Shown here piece by piece: positions 8,493 to 18,964 of a stretch of DNA of 64,000 bases (within the stretch, counting starts at the first letter, position 1; every line of letters starts with the position of its first letter). The position numbers and the translations under genes were made by a program. Below the pieces are notes generated by a model. It had not been told where the DNA came from. It saw nothing but the letters and a program-made list of their open reading frames with translations, and made no database searches. The stretch is from Campylobacter upsaliensis (GTDB lineage: Bacteria > Campylobacterota > Campylobacteria > Campylobacterales > Campylobacteraceae): contig NZ_LR134372.1 of NCBI RefSeq assembly GCF_900637395.1, forward strand, positions 310,001-374,000, in the 5' to 3' direction.

Positions 8493-9433
8493 TGTTTAAA
8501 CGCCTCATTTTTGTGGTATTTATCGCTTTTTTTAGCACCTTTTTATGTTTTAGTATGCTTTATTTTAGTAAGGGAAGCATAGCCTATGCAAAAGGCACAA
8601 ATGCCATAAGCTTGGAGGCGAAAGAACGCCTTGAAAAAAGTTTTGATTTAGATAAGCCCTTATTAAAGCAGTATAGCTCTTGGCTTTTTAAAGCTTTAAG
8701 GGGGGATTTTGGCGTATCCTTAATCCACGGCGAGAAAATTGTAAGTCTTATTAAAGAACGCTTTTTTAATACGCTTATTTTAAGCTTGAGTGCGTTTTTT
8801 GTTTTATTTTTAGCTTCTTTAACACTTGGAATTTTATGCTTACTTTATCCTAATTCACTCTTAGAAAAGTTAATTCATATCCTTAGTATGAGTTTTTTTG
8901 CTCTACCTTCTTTTGCCTTATCTTTAGTTTTTATTTTGTTTTTTGCGGTATTTTTGCAAATTTTACCAAGCTCAGGCACCACAGATATAGGCTTTGAAGA
9001 TGATATTTTAAATAGAATTAATCATTTAATTTTACCTGTTTGTGTTTTAGTTTTATCTCATTTAGCCGTTTTTATGCAAGTGGCTAAAACTTCGCTTTAT
9101 CAAAGCTATGAAAAGCCCTTTATTTTGAGTGCTTATGCAAGAGGTCTTAGTCAAATAAGAATTATTTTACACTTTACATTAAAACACGCTCTAAGTCCTA
9201 TTATTTCATATTTTGGAGCTTGTGCTTTAAGCTTTATGATGAGTGCTTATGTGGTGGAGAGTGTTTTTGCTTATGGAGGACTTGGGAATTTAATGATTGA
9301 AAGTATTATTTTTAAGGATTATCCTGTGGTTTTAGCTTTGGTTTTTGTTAGCGTTTTGTTAGCGGGATTTTTTACCTTTTTGGCTGATTTAATTTGTTTA
9401 TTTCTTAATCCTCGCTTAAGGGGCATCAATTGA
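8492..9433 (+). CDS. nikY: ABC transporter permease NikY
   Basis: Inner-membrane permease of the DppB/NikB type, about 313 residues. It has an N-terminal helix, a periplasmic loop containing LDKPLLKQYSSWL, and a bundle ending in the EAA-like segment SAYARGLSQIRIILHF and VVESVFAYGGLGNL. The start is taken as GTG 8492, which overlaps the nikZ stop (TAGTG), with GGAG upstream. An in-frame GTG at 8477 would add five residues. It should pair with NikX to form the membrane channel. Confidence 0.87.
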   Translation: MFKRLIFVVFIAFFSTFLCFSMLYFSKGSIAYAKGTNAISLEAKERLEKSFDLDKPLLKQYSSWLFKALRGDFGVSLIHGEKIVSLIKERFFNTLILSLSAFFVLFLASLTLGILCLLYPNSLLEKLIHILSMSFFALPSFALSLVFILFFAVFLQILPSSGTTDIGFEDDILNRINHLILPVCVLVLSHLAVFMQVAKTSLYQSYEKPFILSAYARGLSQIRIILHFTLKHALSPIISYFGACALSFMMSAYVVESVFAYGGLGNLMIESIIFKDYPVVLALVFVSVLLAGFFTFLADLICLFLNPRLRGIN

Positions 9434-10215
9434 AAATTTTTTATCTTTTAAGTCCTTTATTTTTAGCACTTTCATTAGCTTTCTTTACGCCTTTGTTTAG
9501 CTCCTATGACCCACATTTTGGTGATATTAATGCAATTTATATTGCTCCTAATTTAAAGCACATTTTAGGCACGGATATGCTAGGTAGAGATTTATTTACA
9601 CGCATACTTTATGGCATTAAAACTTCTTTTTTTATAGGCTTGTTAAGCTCTTTTTTGATCTTAGTTTTGGCACTTTTTTATGTCTTTGTGGCAAGATTAT
9701 TTTTTTATACTTTTTTTATGCGTTTGCTTGATATGTTTTTAGCCTTACCTTTTTTGCTTTTGATGATGTTTTTTTCGGGTTTTATGAGGGGGAATGATTT
9801 GAGTATGATTTTAATAATAGCCTTAACGCATTGGAGTTTTGTAGCGAAACTTTTTGCAAGTGAGTTAAAAAGGCTTGAAAATTTGGAATTTTATCAAGCA
9901 GCCTTAGTGCTTGGAAGCACAAAAACTAAGGCGTTTTTTAAGGACTTGCTACCGCCTTGCTTTTCACTTTTATCTGTGCTTTTTGTGCTTAATATTGTGC
10001 ATGCTATTAGCACAGAGGCAACTTTGAGTTTTTTTGGTTTAGGACTTGATTTTGAAATCGCCAGTTTAGGAAATATTCTAAACGAAGCGTCAAAGGCTGT
10101 TTTTATAGGAGCTTGGTGGATTGTTCTTTATCCGCTTTTAGCTTTACTTATTCTTATCTTGCCGCTTTTAGCCTTAAGTGCGTATTTAAGAAAATATTTT
10201 GGTGTGAGCTTATGA
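9430..10215 (+). CDS. nikX: ABC transporter permease NikX
   Basis: DppC/NikC-type permease of 261 residues. After the N-terminal helix comes the characteristic HILGTDMLGRDLFTRILYG block; the ATPase-docking loop is AALVLGSTKTKAFFKDLLP. It starts with TTG at 9430, overlapping the nikY stop by four bases (TTGA), and ends overlapping the nikW start (ATGA), so the four coupled genes are probably translated together. Confidence 0.87.
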   Translation: MKIFYLLSPLFLALSLAFFTPLFSSYDPHFGDINAIYIAPNLKHILGTDMLGRDLFTRILYGIKTSFFIGLLSSFLILVLALFYVFVARLFFYTFFMRLLDMFLALPFLLLMMFFSGFMRGNDLSMILIIALTHWSFVAKLFASELKRLENLEFYQAALVLGSTKTKAFFKDLLPPCFSLLSVLFVLNIVHAISTEATLSFFGLGLDFEIASLGNILNEASKAVFIGAWWIVLYPLLALLILILPLLALSAYLRKYFGVSL

Positions 10216-10952
10216 TTTATTTAGAAAAATTAAATTTAAGTTATGAAAATATAAGACTTTTAAGAGATATTTCTTTAAATTTACAAGAAGGAAAACATTT
10301 GGCGATTATGGGCGAGAGTGGGAGTGGCAAAAGTCTATTTGCTAGGGCTTTAATTGCTTTATTTTCTCAAAATTATCGTTTAGAAGCCAAGCAATTTTTG
10401 ATTAATGAAAAAAACCCTACCAAACTTAAAAAGAAAGCCTTGCGAGAGTTTAGAAGTGAAGTTGCTTTAATTTTTCAGGACGCACAAAATAGCTTTTATC
10501 CTTATCTTAATTTGGGAGATCTTTTTCACATCGTTTTAAAAACACACACAAATTTAAATGCAAAAGAGCGTAAAAGCAAAGCTTTTCAATGTATGCAAAT
10601 GCTAGGATTAAAAGACTTGGAACTTTTATGGCACTCTTTTGCGCATCAGTTTAGCACAGGTATGGCAAGACGCATACAATTAGCTCTAGCTCTTTCAAGC
10701 TCCCCAAAATACTTAATTTGCGATGAGCTTACTGCTTCGCTTGATAAAGAAAATGAGCAAAAATTAATCGCACTTTTAAAAAATTTGCAAAAAAGTTTAA
10801 AACTTATACTTATCACGCACGATTTTAACTTACTTTCTTTGTGTGATGAGCTTTTATTATTTGAAAAAGGAAGCGCGAAGCAGTTTGAGGTGCAAGAGTT
10901 TTTAAATTCACAAAATGCGTGGCTTAAAGCTTATAGGGAATTTAATGTTTGA
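10212..10952 (+). CDS. nikW: ABC transporter ATPase NikW
   Basis: First of two ATPases, 246 residues. Walker A is GESGSGKS near residue 38. The LSGGQ signature position reads FSTGMARR, a weakened version. Walker B is YLICDELTASLD and the switch His is in LITHDF. The frame is open from 10113, but that stretch lies inside nikX; ATG 10212 overlaps the nikX stop and starts the family N-terminus. It is expected to work as a heterodimer with NikV on the NikYX channel. Confidence 0.87.
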   Translation: MIYLEKLNLSYENIRLLRDISLNLQEGKHLAIMGESGSGKSLFARALIALFSQNYRLEAKQFLINEKNPTKLKKKALREFRSEVALIFQDAQNSFYPYLNLGDLFHIVLKTHTNLNAKERKSKAFQCMQMLGLKDLELLWHSFAHQFSTGMARRIQLALALSSSPKYLICDELTASLDKENEQKLIALLKNLQKSLKLILITHDFNLLSLCDELLLFEKGSAKQFEVQEFLNSQNAWLKAYREFNV

Positions 10953-11601
10953 AGTGCGTCATTTGGCTAAAAATTATCCTTTAAAACGCCACTGGTATCT
11001 TAAAGAAGAGCAAAGAAGTATTTTTGAAAATGTTAATTTTAGCTTAAATTTAGGCGAGAATTTGCTTATAAGTGGTGAGAGTGGAGCAGGTAAAAGCACT
11101 TTGGCTAGGGTGCTTTGTGGTTTGGAAAAACCTAGCTTTGGGGAGGTTTTGTATAGGGGGAAAAGTATGCATTTGGGTGAAAATTTACATTTTAAAAAAG
11201 AGGTGCAATATGTCTTTCAAGATCAAAAATTAGCTCTTAATCCTTATAGAAAGATTAAAAGTCTTATAAATGATGTGTGGGAAAATTTTGCTTTGAAGAA
11301 AGATGAGGTTTTTTTAAAAGAGCTTTTGGGAAAATTGAATTTAAAAGAAGAAATTTTTGCACTCAAATCGACACAATTAAGCGGAGGAGAAGCCAGTAGA
11401 GTAGGACTTTTAAGGGCTTTTTTGTTGCGTCCTAAAATTTTGATTTTAGATGAGCTAACGAGTGCTTTAGATATTTTAAATATTGTTAAAATTGTTGAAT
11501 TTTTAAAAGAATATCAAGAAAAAAACGCCATTTCTTATATTTTCATCACACATCAAGAAGAATTTTTTAGAAAATTTGACTGCAAAAAATATTTTATTTA
11601 A
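10945..11601 (+). CDS. nikV: ABC transporter ATPase NikV
   Basis: Second ATPase, 218 residues and shorter than usual DppF/NikE proteins because the C-terminal extension is nearly absent. Walker A is GESGAGKS, the signature LSGGEASR, Walker B ILILDELTSALD and the switch FITHQEE. ATG 10945 overlaps the nikW end. The gene is followed by 113 bases of A/T-rich DNA and then nuoA; no clear terminator is visible between them. Confidence 0.86.
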   Translation: MFEVRHLAKNYPLKRHWYLKEEQRSIFENVNFSLNLGENLLISGESGAGKSTLARVLCGLEKPSFGEVLYRGKSMHLGENLHFKKEVQYVFQDQKLALNPYRKIKSLINDVWENFALKKDEVFLKELLGKLNLKEEIFALKSTQLSGGEASRVGLLRAFLLRPKILILDELTSALDILNIVKIVEFLKEYQEKNAISYIFITHQEEFFRKFDCKKYFI

Positions 11602-11674
11602 TTTTAGTTTAAGTTAAAATAAAAAATTCGTAGTTTTTTACTCTTATATAAGTTTTGATTTTAGAAAAATTATG

Positions 11675-11680
11675 TAAAAT
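11675..11680 (+). promoter_or_regulatory. Candidate extended -10 box of the nuo operon
   Basis: TATGTAAAAT (11671-11680) fits an extended -10 (TG-n-TAAAAT) behind T-rich DNA, 34 bases before the nuoA ATG at 11715. AAGGA lies just before the ATG. Confidence 0.5.
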
Positions 11681-11714
11681 TTTTATAAATTACTTTTGAA
11701 TTTAAGGAAAATAA

Positions 11715-12104
11715 ATGACTCATATGAGTGTGGAGCACCCTTATTTAGGCATTTTTATAATGCTTGTTTTATCGTGTGTGATATTTTTTGGCTTGGTTTT
11801 TTTAGCTTCTAAAATCGGTAACCATTTCGCCGCTCGTAATCGCAAAAGACTTGGGCTTGGAATTTATGAGTGTGGTCCCATCCCTGTTAAACAGGCTAAT
11901 AAAATTAATTCTCAATTTTTTGTTTTCGCGTTAATTTTTATTTTGCTTGATATTGAGGTTGTTTTTTTATTTCCTTGGGCTTTGATTTTTAGAGATTTGG
12001 GTTGGTTTGGACTTTTGGAAATTGTTATTTTTCTCGCACTTTTGGCGGTAGGATTTTTATACGCATACAAAAAAGGAGGCTTTAGATGGCAGAGCATCAA
12101 GTAA
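11715..12104 (+). CDS. nuoA: Complex I subunit NuoA
   Basis: Membrane subunit of respiratory complex I, 129 residues with three predicted membrane helices. The conserved loop YECGPIPV near residue 55 and the acidic [15 protein letters not shown] helix are present. It opens the 14-gene nuo operon and overlaps nuoB by 19 bases. Confidence 0.95.
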   Translation: MTHMSVEHPYLGIFIMLVLSCVIFFGLVFLASKIGNHFAARNRKRLGLGIYECGPIPVKQANKINSQFFVFALIFILLDIEVVFLFPWALIFRDLGWFGLLEIVIFLALLAVGFLYAYKKGGFRWQSIK

Positions 12105-12589
12105 ATTATGCGAGTGGTTTGCCTGTGGTTTTGACAAGTGTGGATAAACTTGTGCAATGGGGTAGAAGCAATTCTTTATGGGCTTTATCTTATGGCTTGG
12201 CTTGCTGTGCGATTGAAATGATGGCAGCGGGAGGTTCAAGGTATGATTTTGACCGCTTTGGGACTATTTTTAGGGCTTCGCCACGCCATAGTGAAGTGAT
12301 GATAATCGCAGGCACACTTTGCAAAAAACACGCCGAATTTACACGCCGCCTTTATGATATGATGCCTGATCCTAAATGGGTGATTTCTATGGGAAGCTGT
12401 GCAAATACGGGCGGTATGTTTAACACTTACTCCACTGTGCAAGGTGTGGATAGGATTATCCCTGTGGATATTTATGTGCCAGGCTGCGCACCGCGACCTG
12501 AGAGCTTTCAATTTGCCCTTATGATTTTGCAGAAAAAAATTCGTAAAGAAAAAGCTTCGCGTAAAATTCCACCTAAAAGGCTTGTGTGA
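12086..12589 (+). CDS. nuoB: Complex I subunit NuoB (N2 cluster)
   Basis: Peripheral-arm subunit of 167 residues binding the terminal [4Fe-4S] cluster N2, which hands electrons to quinone. The ligands are visible in [19 protein letters not shown] and [17 protein letters not shown] precedes the ATG, which lies inside the nuoA end. The nuoB stop overlaps the nuoC start (TGATG). Confidence 0.96.
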   Translation: MAEHQVNYASGLPVVLTSVDKLVQWGRSNSLWALSYGLACCAIEMMAAGGSRYDFDRFGTIFRASPRHSEVMIIAGTLCKKHAEFTRRLYDMMPDPKWVISMGSCANTGGMFNTYSTVQGVDRIIPVDIYVPGCAPRPESFQFALMILQKKIRKEKASRKIPPKRLV

Positions 12590-13380
12590 TGAGAAAATAT
12601 AGCGATAAAAAAAACGCTCAATTAAAAAATTATTATGAAGATAGATTTTACCACGCTCCGCATACTCAAAAATTACCCGTTGAAGAAAGCGCTTTTAAGG
12701 AATTTGAGTCTTTATTAAAACAAGAGCTCGAGCTTAAAACTTCTTTTGTGGAGCTTGATTTTTGGGTGATAGAAATTCAAAAGGAGGATAATCTCAAGGC
12801 TTTGACCCTACTTAAGGGCTTGGGTTTTGAAGTCTTCACTGAAGCAAGTGCTATTGATTTTATTGCTACGAAAAAGGGCTTTGAGCTTTTTTATCAGCTT
12901 TTAAATTTAAAGCAAAAACTAAGAGTGCGTGTAAAAACCTTTGTCGGTGTTAAGGAAAGGGTGCAAAGTGTCGCAAGTGTGTTTAAGGGAGCTAATTGGA
13001 GCGAGAGAGAAATTTATGATATGTTTGGTATTTTTATCGTAGGGCATCCTAATTTAAAGCGTCTTTTAATGCCTGATGATTGGTTTGGACATCCTTTTTT
13101 AAAGAGCTATCCTTTACAAGGCGATGAATTTGCAAAATGGTATGAAATTGATAAAATTTTTGGTAAAGAATATCGCGAAGTGGTAGGTAAAGAGCAGAGG
13201 GATCCGGGCTTTGCCGATGATAAAGACACGCTTAATTTTTCAAGGCTTTATCACGAAACGCAAAAGGGTGCTTTGCAAAATGAAAAATCTTTCAAACAAG
13301 AATATCAAGAAGAAAGTGGCGTAGCTTTTGTCAAAAAAGTCAAACGCGACCAGGCTAAAATTTTGGATAAAAGGCGTTAA
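12589..13380 (+). CDS. nuoC: Complex I subunit NuoC
   Basis: 30-kDa-type subunit, 263 residues, at the quinone end of the peripheral arm. The family signature is [13 protein letters not shown] followed by [28 protein letters not shown] at 12586 is in frame, but ATG 12589 overlaps the nuoB stop and is better spaced behind AAAAGG. It is separate from nuoD, unlike the NuoCD fusion of enterobacteria. Confidence 0.94.
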   Translation: MRKYSDKKNAQLKNYYEDRFYHAPHTQKLPVEESAFKEFESLLKQELELKTSFVELDFWVIEIQKEDNLKALTLLKGLGFEVFTEASAIDFIATKKGFELFYQLLNLKQKLRVRVKTFVGVKERVQSVASVFKGANWSEREIYDMFGIFIVGHPNLKRLLMPDDWFGHPFLKSYPLQGDEFAKWYEIDKIFGKEYREVVGKEQRDPGFADDKDTLNFSRLYHETQKGALQNEKSFKQEYQEESGVAFVKKVKRDQAKILDKRR

Positions 13381-13381
13381 A

Positions 13382-14608
13382 ATGCAAATTCCTAGTAAAT
13401 TAAAACCTTATTATGAAAATATCGCTTTTGAGAGAGATGATGCTAAGATGATTATTAATCTAGGTCCTCAGCACCCCTCCGCTCATGGAAATTTACGCCT
13501 TATCTTAGAGCTTGATGGGGAGCAAGTTACTAAAGCGCGTCCTTGCATAGGTTATATGCATCGCGGCATGGAAAAAATGGCGGAAAATATGATTTATCAA
13601 GAATTTATCCCAACGACCGATAGAATGGATTATATCGCCGCTTCGGCAAATAATTATGCTTACTGTGCGGCAGTTGAGAAACTTTGTGGGCTTGAAATTC
13701 CACGCCGTGCGGCTGTGATTCGAATGATACTTTTAGAGCTTAACCGCATTGCCTCGCATTTGCTTTGGCTCGCTACACACGCCTTGGATATAGGGGCGAT
13801 GAGTGTATTTTTGTATTGTTTTAGAGAGCGTGAGTATGTGCTTGATTTGATAGAAAGATATTGTGGAGCTAGGCTAACTCACTCTTCAATGCGTATTGGT
13901 GGAGTGATGCTTGATTTGCCTGATGGTTTTTTGGACGAACTTTTGGCTTTTTGTGCGAAATTTCCAAACGATGTGAAAGATTATGAAGCGCTTTTAGATG
14001 ATAATAGAATTTGGCGTTTAAGAACAGAAAATGTTGGACTTGTTACCAAAGAGCAGGCGATGAATTGGGGTTGTTCTGGCGTGATGCTTCGTGGAAGTGG
14101 AGTGTGCTATGATATTCGCAAAGAAGAGCCTTACTTGCTTTATGATGAGGTGGATTTTGGTGTGCCTTATGCGTCTCAGGGCGATTCTTACGCAAGATAT
14201 AAAGTTTATATGCAAGAATTTAGAGAAAGTCTTAAAATTTTAACGCAGTGTGTTAAGCTTTATAAGGATACTCCGCCTGAAATTTTGGCAAATCACCCTG
14301 AGTATGTGAGTGCTTCAAAAGAGCAGATTATGACGCAAAATTATTCTTTAATGCAACATTTTGTTCTTGTTACGCAGGGGCTTAAGCCTCCTAAGGGCGA
14401 GGTGTATGTGCCAACTGAAAGTCCTAAGGGCGAGCTTGGCTTTTTTATCCATAGTGATGGTACGGGTCGTCCATATCGTTTAAAGGCGAGAACGCCGAGC
14501 TTTTGGCATTGTGCATTTTTTGAAGAGATGCTTGTGGGAAGCTATTTGGCTGATGTTGTGGCGATTATGGGTAATGTAAATATTGTTTTGGGCGAGATAG
14601 ATAGATGA
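13382..14608 (+). CDS. nuoD: Complex I subunit NuoD
   Basis: 49-kDa subunit, 408 residues, forming the quinone pocket with NuoB. Visible signatures are [14 protein letters not shown] near the N-terminus, [11 protein letters not shown], and the C-terminal [18 protein letters not shown]. The frame extends upstream to 13328 inside nuoC, but ATG 13382 directly after the nuoC stop gives the family N-terminus. It overlaps the next gene by ATGA. Confidence 0.96.
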   Translation: MQIPSKLKPYYENIAFERDDAKMIINLGPQHPSAHGNLRLILELDGEQVTKARPCIGYMHRGMEKMAENMIYQEFIPTTDRMDYIAASANNYAYCAAVEKLCGLEIPRRAAVIRMILLELNRIASHLLWLATHALDIGAMSVFLYCFREREYVLDLIERYCGARLTHSSMRIGGVMLDLPDGFLDELLAFCAKFPNDVKDYEALLDDNRIWRLRTENVGLVTKEQAMNWGCSGVMLRGSGVCYDIRKEEPYLLYDEVDFGVPYASQGDSYARYKVYMQEFRESLKILTQCVKLYKDTPPEILANHPEYVSASKEQIMTQNYSLMQHFVLVTQGLKPPKGEVYVPTESPKGELGFFIHSDGTGRPYRLKARTPSFWHCAFFEEMLVGSYLADVVAIMGNVNIVLGEIDR

Positions 14609-14832
14609 GACGGGTGGATTTGAGAAATAGCAAGGATTTTTTTGCAGATTTAACTCTTGTTATTCGCGAGGCTAAAGAAGGTGAAGTTCTTATCGTGATG
14701 TTTGAAATAGGTGATTTCAGTGCGGTTGAAAAAAGCTTTTCTTTTGTGAGGGAGCAAAATTGCGAACTTTTAAATTCCTTGAAATTTAATGAGGTGGATT
14801 GGAGTATAGTGATTAAAAAGGTCAAAATATGA
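14605..14832 (+). CDS. Small protein in the nuoE position (Cj1575c-like)
   Basis: Seventy-five residues with no cysteine pattern like the [2Fe-2S] site of NuoE, so it is not a NuoE homologue. It sits where nuoE would be and overlaps both neighbours by four bases. In C. jejuni the same position holds Cj1575c, and complex I there takes electrons from flavodoxin rather than NADH. I infer a structural or docking role in that modified module. Confidence 0.85.
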   Translation: MRRVDLRNSKDFFADLTLVIREAKEGEVLIVMFEIGDFSAVEKSFSFVREQNCELLNSLKFNEVDWSIVIKKVKI

Positions 14833-15512
14833 AAGCTCTTTGCTTTGTTGATATGCTTTCTTTGAAAAATCCTTCTTTGTGCGAGAATTTGGAAAAAGAG
14901 AGCATTAATATTTCTTGCCTTGAAGATAAGGCTTTAAAGGCGAGATTTTATAAATGTGAGATTGAAAGCGTGAGTTTTGTTTTGGCTCTTCTTTGCAAAT
15001 TACATAAAGCTTTGGAATTTGAAGCTTTAGATGAGGGCTATTTGAGTGCGGAGTCTTGTTTTGGAGAAGACGAGGCTTTAGAAGTGCTTAAATATCTTAA
15101 AGAATTTGAGACCTTAATCTTTGATGTGGGGTTTAAAAAACACAAAGATTATGAAAATATTAAATATTTTTTAAATTTTTTAAGCAAGGAATTTCATTTG
15201 GAGCTTTTGGATAGTGAGGGCGTAAAATGGGATTTTAGTGAGGCTGTTTTGACAAAGTTAAAAGAGCTTGATAATTATGATGGCTTAGTGCTTTTTAACG
15301 CACCCCTAAAGGATAAAATTCTTCACGCTTCAAAGCAATTTTTATCAATTGCTAAGTGTCAAAATGAAGCTCTAGTCGAGCTTTGTGGCGAGAATTTAAA
15401 GATAGAAACTAAGATTATTTTAGATGAAAATTTGCAAGGAACAATAGCTTTTTTAAATTATGAAAATGCGAAGGAAAATTTTGTAAAAATTAGGCTAAAG
15501 GAATTAGGATGA
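14829..15512 (+). CDS. Protein in the nuoF position (Cj1574c-like)
   Basis: A protein of 227 residues with no NADH-, FMN- or cluster-binding motif of NuoF. It occupies the nuoF position between the 75-residue gene and nuoG, coupled by ATGA overlaps on both sides. C. jejuni Cj1574c is the positional equivalent and is thought to help connect flavodoxin to the complex. Cysteines are scattered (for example ISCLED and CKLHK) without a ferredoxin spacing. The biochemical role is not evident from sequence. Confidence 0.83.
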   Translation: MKALCFVDMLSLKNPSLCENLEKESINISCLEDKALKARFYKCEIESVSFVLALLCKLHKALEFEALDEGYLSAESCFGEDEALEVLKYLKEFETLIFDVGFKKHKDYENIKYFLNFLSKEFHLELLDSEGVKWDFSEAVLTKLKELDNYDGLVLFNAPLKDKILHASKQFLSIAKCQNEALVELCGENLKIETKIILDENLQGTIAFLNYENAKENFVKIRLKELG

Positions 15513-17968
15513 AAGTGAAAATTAATAGCGTAGAATGCGAATTTAGCGATGGAGAAACAATTTTAAATATCGCAAGAAGAAATGACATTTTTATCCCTGC
15601 CATTTGCTATCTTTCAGGTTGTAGTGCAACTTTGGCTTGTCGTATGTGTATGGTTGAAGCTGATGGAAAAAAGGTTTATTCTTGTAACACTAAGGCTAAA
15701 GACGGTATGGTTGTAGAGAGTGATTTGGGCTCTTTATGGGAGGAGAGAAATGAGATTATGCAAGCATACTGCATTAATCATCCTTTGCAATGTGGAGTTT
15801 GCGATAAATCGGGCGAATGTGAGCTACAAAATTTCACGCATAAAGCAAGAGTTAATATCCAAAAACACTGGATTCAAGATACGCATAAGCCACATAAAGA
15901 ATGGGGTTTTATCAATTACGATCCTGCACTTTGCATAGTGTGCGAGCGTTGCGTTACTGTGTGTAAGGATAAAATCGGCGAAAGTGCCTTAAAAACGACT
16001 CCAAGAGGCGGAGTTGCTGTGGATGCGACTTTTAAAGAGAGTATGGGAAAGGACGCTTATGCGATTTGGACGAAATTTCAAAAAAGTCTCATTGCTCCAG
16101 CAACTGGAGATAAGCTTGAGTGTTCAAGCTGTGGAGAATGCACGAGCGTTTGTCCTACTGGTGCTTTAATAGGAGCTAAATTTCAATACACTTCAAATAT
16201 TTGGGAGCTTAAACGCATCCCTGCTTCTAATCCACACTCAAGTGATTGCGAATTGCTTTATTATGACATTAAGCAAAGTGGTATAGCTGTGCAAAAGCCT
16301 AAAATTTATAGAGTGAGTAACGATTTTTCCTTTGCTAGTTTAAATAAGGCTGCAAGATATGGATATGATACACAAAATGAAGCCTGTAAAGATGAAAAAG
16401 CCTTCAAGCTTTTATGTGAAAAAATTCAAAATGGTGTGATTAAAAATATTAAATTTAACAGCTTTATTACAAATGAAGAAGCTTTAATTTTGCAAAATTT
16501 AAAGAAAAAATTTAATCTTCGTTTGCTTAATGATGAAGCTTTGAAATTTAAGGAATTCTTGGAGGAATTTAACCAAAATGCCGGTGAGTTTTATATGGCA
16601 AATAGTGAGGATATAGCAAAAAGTGATTTTATCGTTGTGGTTGGGACTTTGTTGCGTTATGATGCTCCAAGTTTAAGTTATAAAATCAATAATGCCTTAG
16701 TGATGAATAAGGGTGCCGGACTTTATTTTCATCTTTTCAAAGATAAGGGCGTGGAAAAATATTCTAAAAATTTTCTTTCTCATACACATAAAAGTGGAGA
16801 AGAGGAGCAAATTCTTTATTATTTACTTCAAAAATTTAGCACAGACGAAACGCTTAAAGAACGCTTAAATTCCTTTTTTATCGAGGAGGAAAAGGAGATT
16901 GAGGAGAGCGTTAGCGAAGAAGTAAGCGAAATGATAAGTGAAACAAACGAAGCGGGTGAGAGTATAGAAAAAGAAGTGAAGAAAAACATTACAAAAAAGA
17001 TTAAGAAAAAAATCCCTATAAAGCGTAGTCTTTTTGCTAAAAATTTGGAGTTTGATGAGGATAAAATGGAAGACTTGTTGCTTAAAAAATCGCATTTTAC
17101 TTTAGTTGTGGGAAGTGATTTTTATTTCAGTAAAAAGGCAAAAAAGCTTGCAAAATTACTTGCTCTTATTCAAAAAACAACACCTTTTAAGGTATTTTTA
17201 AACCCTACACATACAAATACTTTAGGTGTAGCTTTGATTTGCGATTTGGATAAAGAACCACAAGATGGTGAAATTTTAGGTTATAACGAAAGAGGAGATT
17301 TTAGCTTTTCTTATGAAGAGCATTGTGATTTGGCAAGCTCAAGCCTTAATCAGCAAGAAGGCACTTTTGTTAATTTTGATAAAAGAATCGTCCCAACAAA
17401 TGCCGCTTTAGAATTTGAAGGCTATTTTTTAAACGATGTGGCAAATGCTTTAGGCTTTGATGAGGAATTTAGCATTAATTATACGCAAAAGCTTCCTATT
17501 AATAAGGGTTTTTCTCCTATCCATTTTGATCATTTGGATAATTTTTACACGAATGGCGGAGAGAATCAAAGAGGCTATTTGCTTGATTTATCTCATTATG
17601 AAAAAACGCCAAATTTAAGTTACGAAGAGCCTGAATTTAAGGCTTTAGACTTAGAAAATTCTTTTTTGCTTTATAGTGCAAATCCTAGCTATCAATTTGG
17701 TCGTTTTTCTAATCGTGCAAGTGCCTTAAATGAAGCGATTTTTTTGGGGCTTAGTGAGGATTTAGCGCTTAAATTTGATGTAGGCGATAAGGATTTAATT
17801 AAGCTTAAATTGGAAAATAAGGATTTAAATTTGAGCGTTAGGATAGATAAAGATTTGACTGGAGTAGCCTATTTGCCTTATTTTGATGAGAAAATTGACA
17901 CTTTAAGTTTTTTTGAAGAAAGAGTTTTGAGAGCAAATTTAGAGAAAATAGGGGGAATCGATGAGTGA
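15509..17968 (+). CDS. nuoG: Complex I subunit NuoG
   Basis: Large iron-sulfur subunit, 819 residues. The N-terminal [2Fe-2S] domain carries CYLSGCSATLACRMC. Next comes the His/Cys cluster region HPLQCGVCDKSGEC, then two ferredoxin-like clusters CIVCERCVTVC and CSSCGECTSVC. The rest is a molybdopterin-oxidoreductase-like domain. Residues about 450-510 are a highly charged low-complexity insert, Glu-rich then Lys-rich, which looks like a linker. Electrons would enter here if NuoE/F are absent. Confidence 0.95.
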   Translation: MKVKINSVECEFSDGETILNIARRNDIFIPAICYLSGCSATLACRMCMVEADGKKVYSCNTKAKDGMVVESDLGSLWEERNEIMQAYCINHPLQCGVCDKSGECELQNFTHKARVNIQKHWIQDTHKPHKEWGFINYDPALCIVCERCVTVCKDKIGESALKTTPRGGVAVDATFKESMGKDAYAIWTKFQKSLIAPATGDKLECSSCGECTSVCPTGALIGAKFQYTSNIWELKRIPASNPHSSDCELLYYDIKQSGIAVQKPKIYRVSNDFSFASLNKAARYGYDTQNEACKDEKAFKLLCEKIQNGVIKNIKFNSFITNEEALILQNLKKKFNLRLLNDEALKFKEFLEEFNQNAGEFYMANSEDIAKSDFIVVVGTLLRYDAPSLSYKINNALVMNKGAGLYFHLFKDKGVEKYSKNFLSHTHKSGEEEQILYYLLQKFSTDETLKERLNSFFIEEEKEIEESVSEEVSEMISETNEAGESIEKEVKKNITKKIKKKIPIKRSLFAKNLEFDEDKMEDLLLKKSHFTLVVGSDFYFSKKAKKLAKLLALIQKTTPFKVFLNPTHTNTLGVALICDLDKEPQDGEILGYNERGDFSFSYEEHCDLASSSLNQQEGTFVNFDKRIVPTNAALEFEGYFLNDVANALGFDEEFSINYTQKLPINKGFSPIHFDHLDNFYTNGGENQRGYLLDLSHYEKTPNLSYEEPEFKALDLENSFLLYSANPSYQFGRFSNRASALNEAIFLGLSEDLALKFDVGDKDLIKLKLENKDLNLSVRIDKDLTGVAYLPYFDEKIDTLSFFEERVLRANLEKIGGIDE

Positions 17969-18959
17969 GCTAGGATTTTTCATCTTAGAAAGCGTTATTA
18001 AATGCTTGTTTGTTTTGGCTGTTTTTGCGACTTTAGCAGGGTTTGCGACCTATGCTGAAAGAAAGGTTTTGGCTTATTTTCAAAGAAGAATCGGACCTGA
18101 TATGGTCGGTCCTTTTGGACTTATTCAACTTGTGGCAGATATGATAAAACTTTTCACCAAAGAAGATATTATCCCATCAAATTCTCAAAAACTTATCTTT
18201 GCCATTGCACCCTTAATTGCTGCTATTTGTGCCTTTGTATCCTTAGCAGCGATTCCAATGCTTCCCGAATTTACGCTTTTTGGACACACGATACGCCCTA
18301 TTATAGCTGATATTAATGTAGCTTTACTCTTTGTCATCGGCACTTCAGGGCTTTGTTTTTATGCTATTTTTTTGGGCGGACTTGCAAGTCATAATAAATA
18401 TTCTATCATAGGCGGTGCAAGGGCTTTGGTGGCGATTATTTCTTATGAGAGTGTAGGGGCTTTAGCTTTAATTGCTGTGGTGATGCTTGTGGGATCTTTT
18501 TCTTTGATTGAAATCAATAATTATCAAAATGATGGCATTTTATCGTGGCTTATTTTTAAGCAACCCTTAGCCTTTGTGCTTTTTGTCATCGCCCTTTTTA
18601 TAGAGACAAATCGCACCCCCCTTTGTTTGACTGAAAATGAAGCGGATATTGTTTCTGGCTATGGCACGGAGTATTCTGGGCTTCGATGGGGTATGTTTTT
18701 TATCGGTGAATATGCTTCGATGATAGCAGGGGCGATTTTAATCACACTTTTATTTTTGGGTGGATTTAATGATTTTTATTTTATTCCGGATTGGATTATG
18801 ATGATTTTAAAATCAAGCTTTATTTTCTTTTGGTATTTTTGGGCTAGGGCAGCTTTTCCGCAGCTTCGCCCCGACCAAGTAATGAAAATGTGCTACTTGA
18901 TTTTAATCCCTCTAGCGGTTTTAAATCTCTTAATCACTGCTTTGTTTGTATTAATTTAG
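17961..18959 (+). CDS. nuoH: Complex I subunit NuoH
   Basis: Membrane subunit at the junction of the two arms, 332 residues and about eight helices. Signatures are [20 protein letters not shown] and, in the third loop, [22 protein letters not shown], which lines the quinone entry. The start overlaps nuoG by eight bases. Confidence 0.96.
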   Translation: MSELGFFILESVIKCLFVLAVFATLAGFATYAERKVLAYFQRRIGPDMVGPFGLIQLVADMIKLFTKEDIIPSNSQKLIFAIAPLIAAICAFVSLAAIPMLPEFTLFGHTIRPIIADINVALLFVIGTSGLCFYAIFLGGLASHNKYSIIGGARALVAIISYESVGALALIAVVMLVGSFSLIEINNYQNDGILSWLIFKQPLAFVLFVIALFIETNRTPLCLTENEADIVSGYGTEYSGLRWGMFFIGEYASMIAGAILITLLFLGGFNDFYFIPDWIMMILKSSFIFFWYFWARAAFPQLRPDQVMKMCYLILIPLAVLNLLITALFVLI

Positions 18960-18964
18960 GAGCG

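Noticed and set aside
13328-13381. NuoD start inside nuoC
   Set aside because: ATG 13382 immediately after the nuoC stop gives the family N-terminus; the upstream part is nuoC sequence in another frame.
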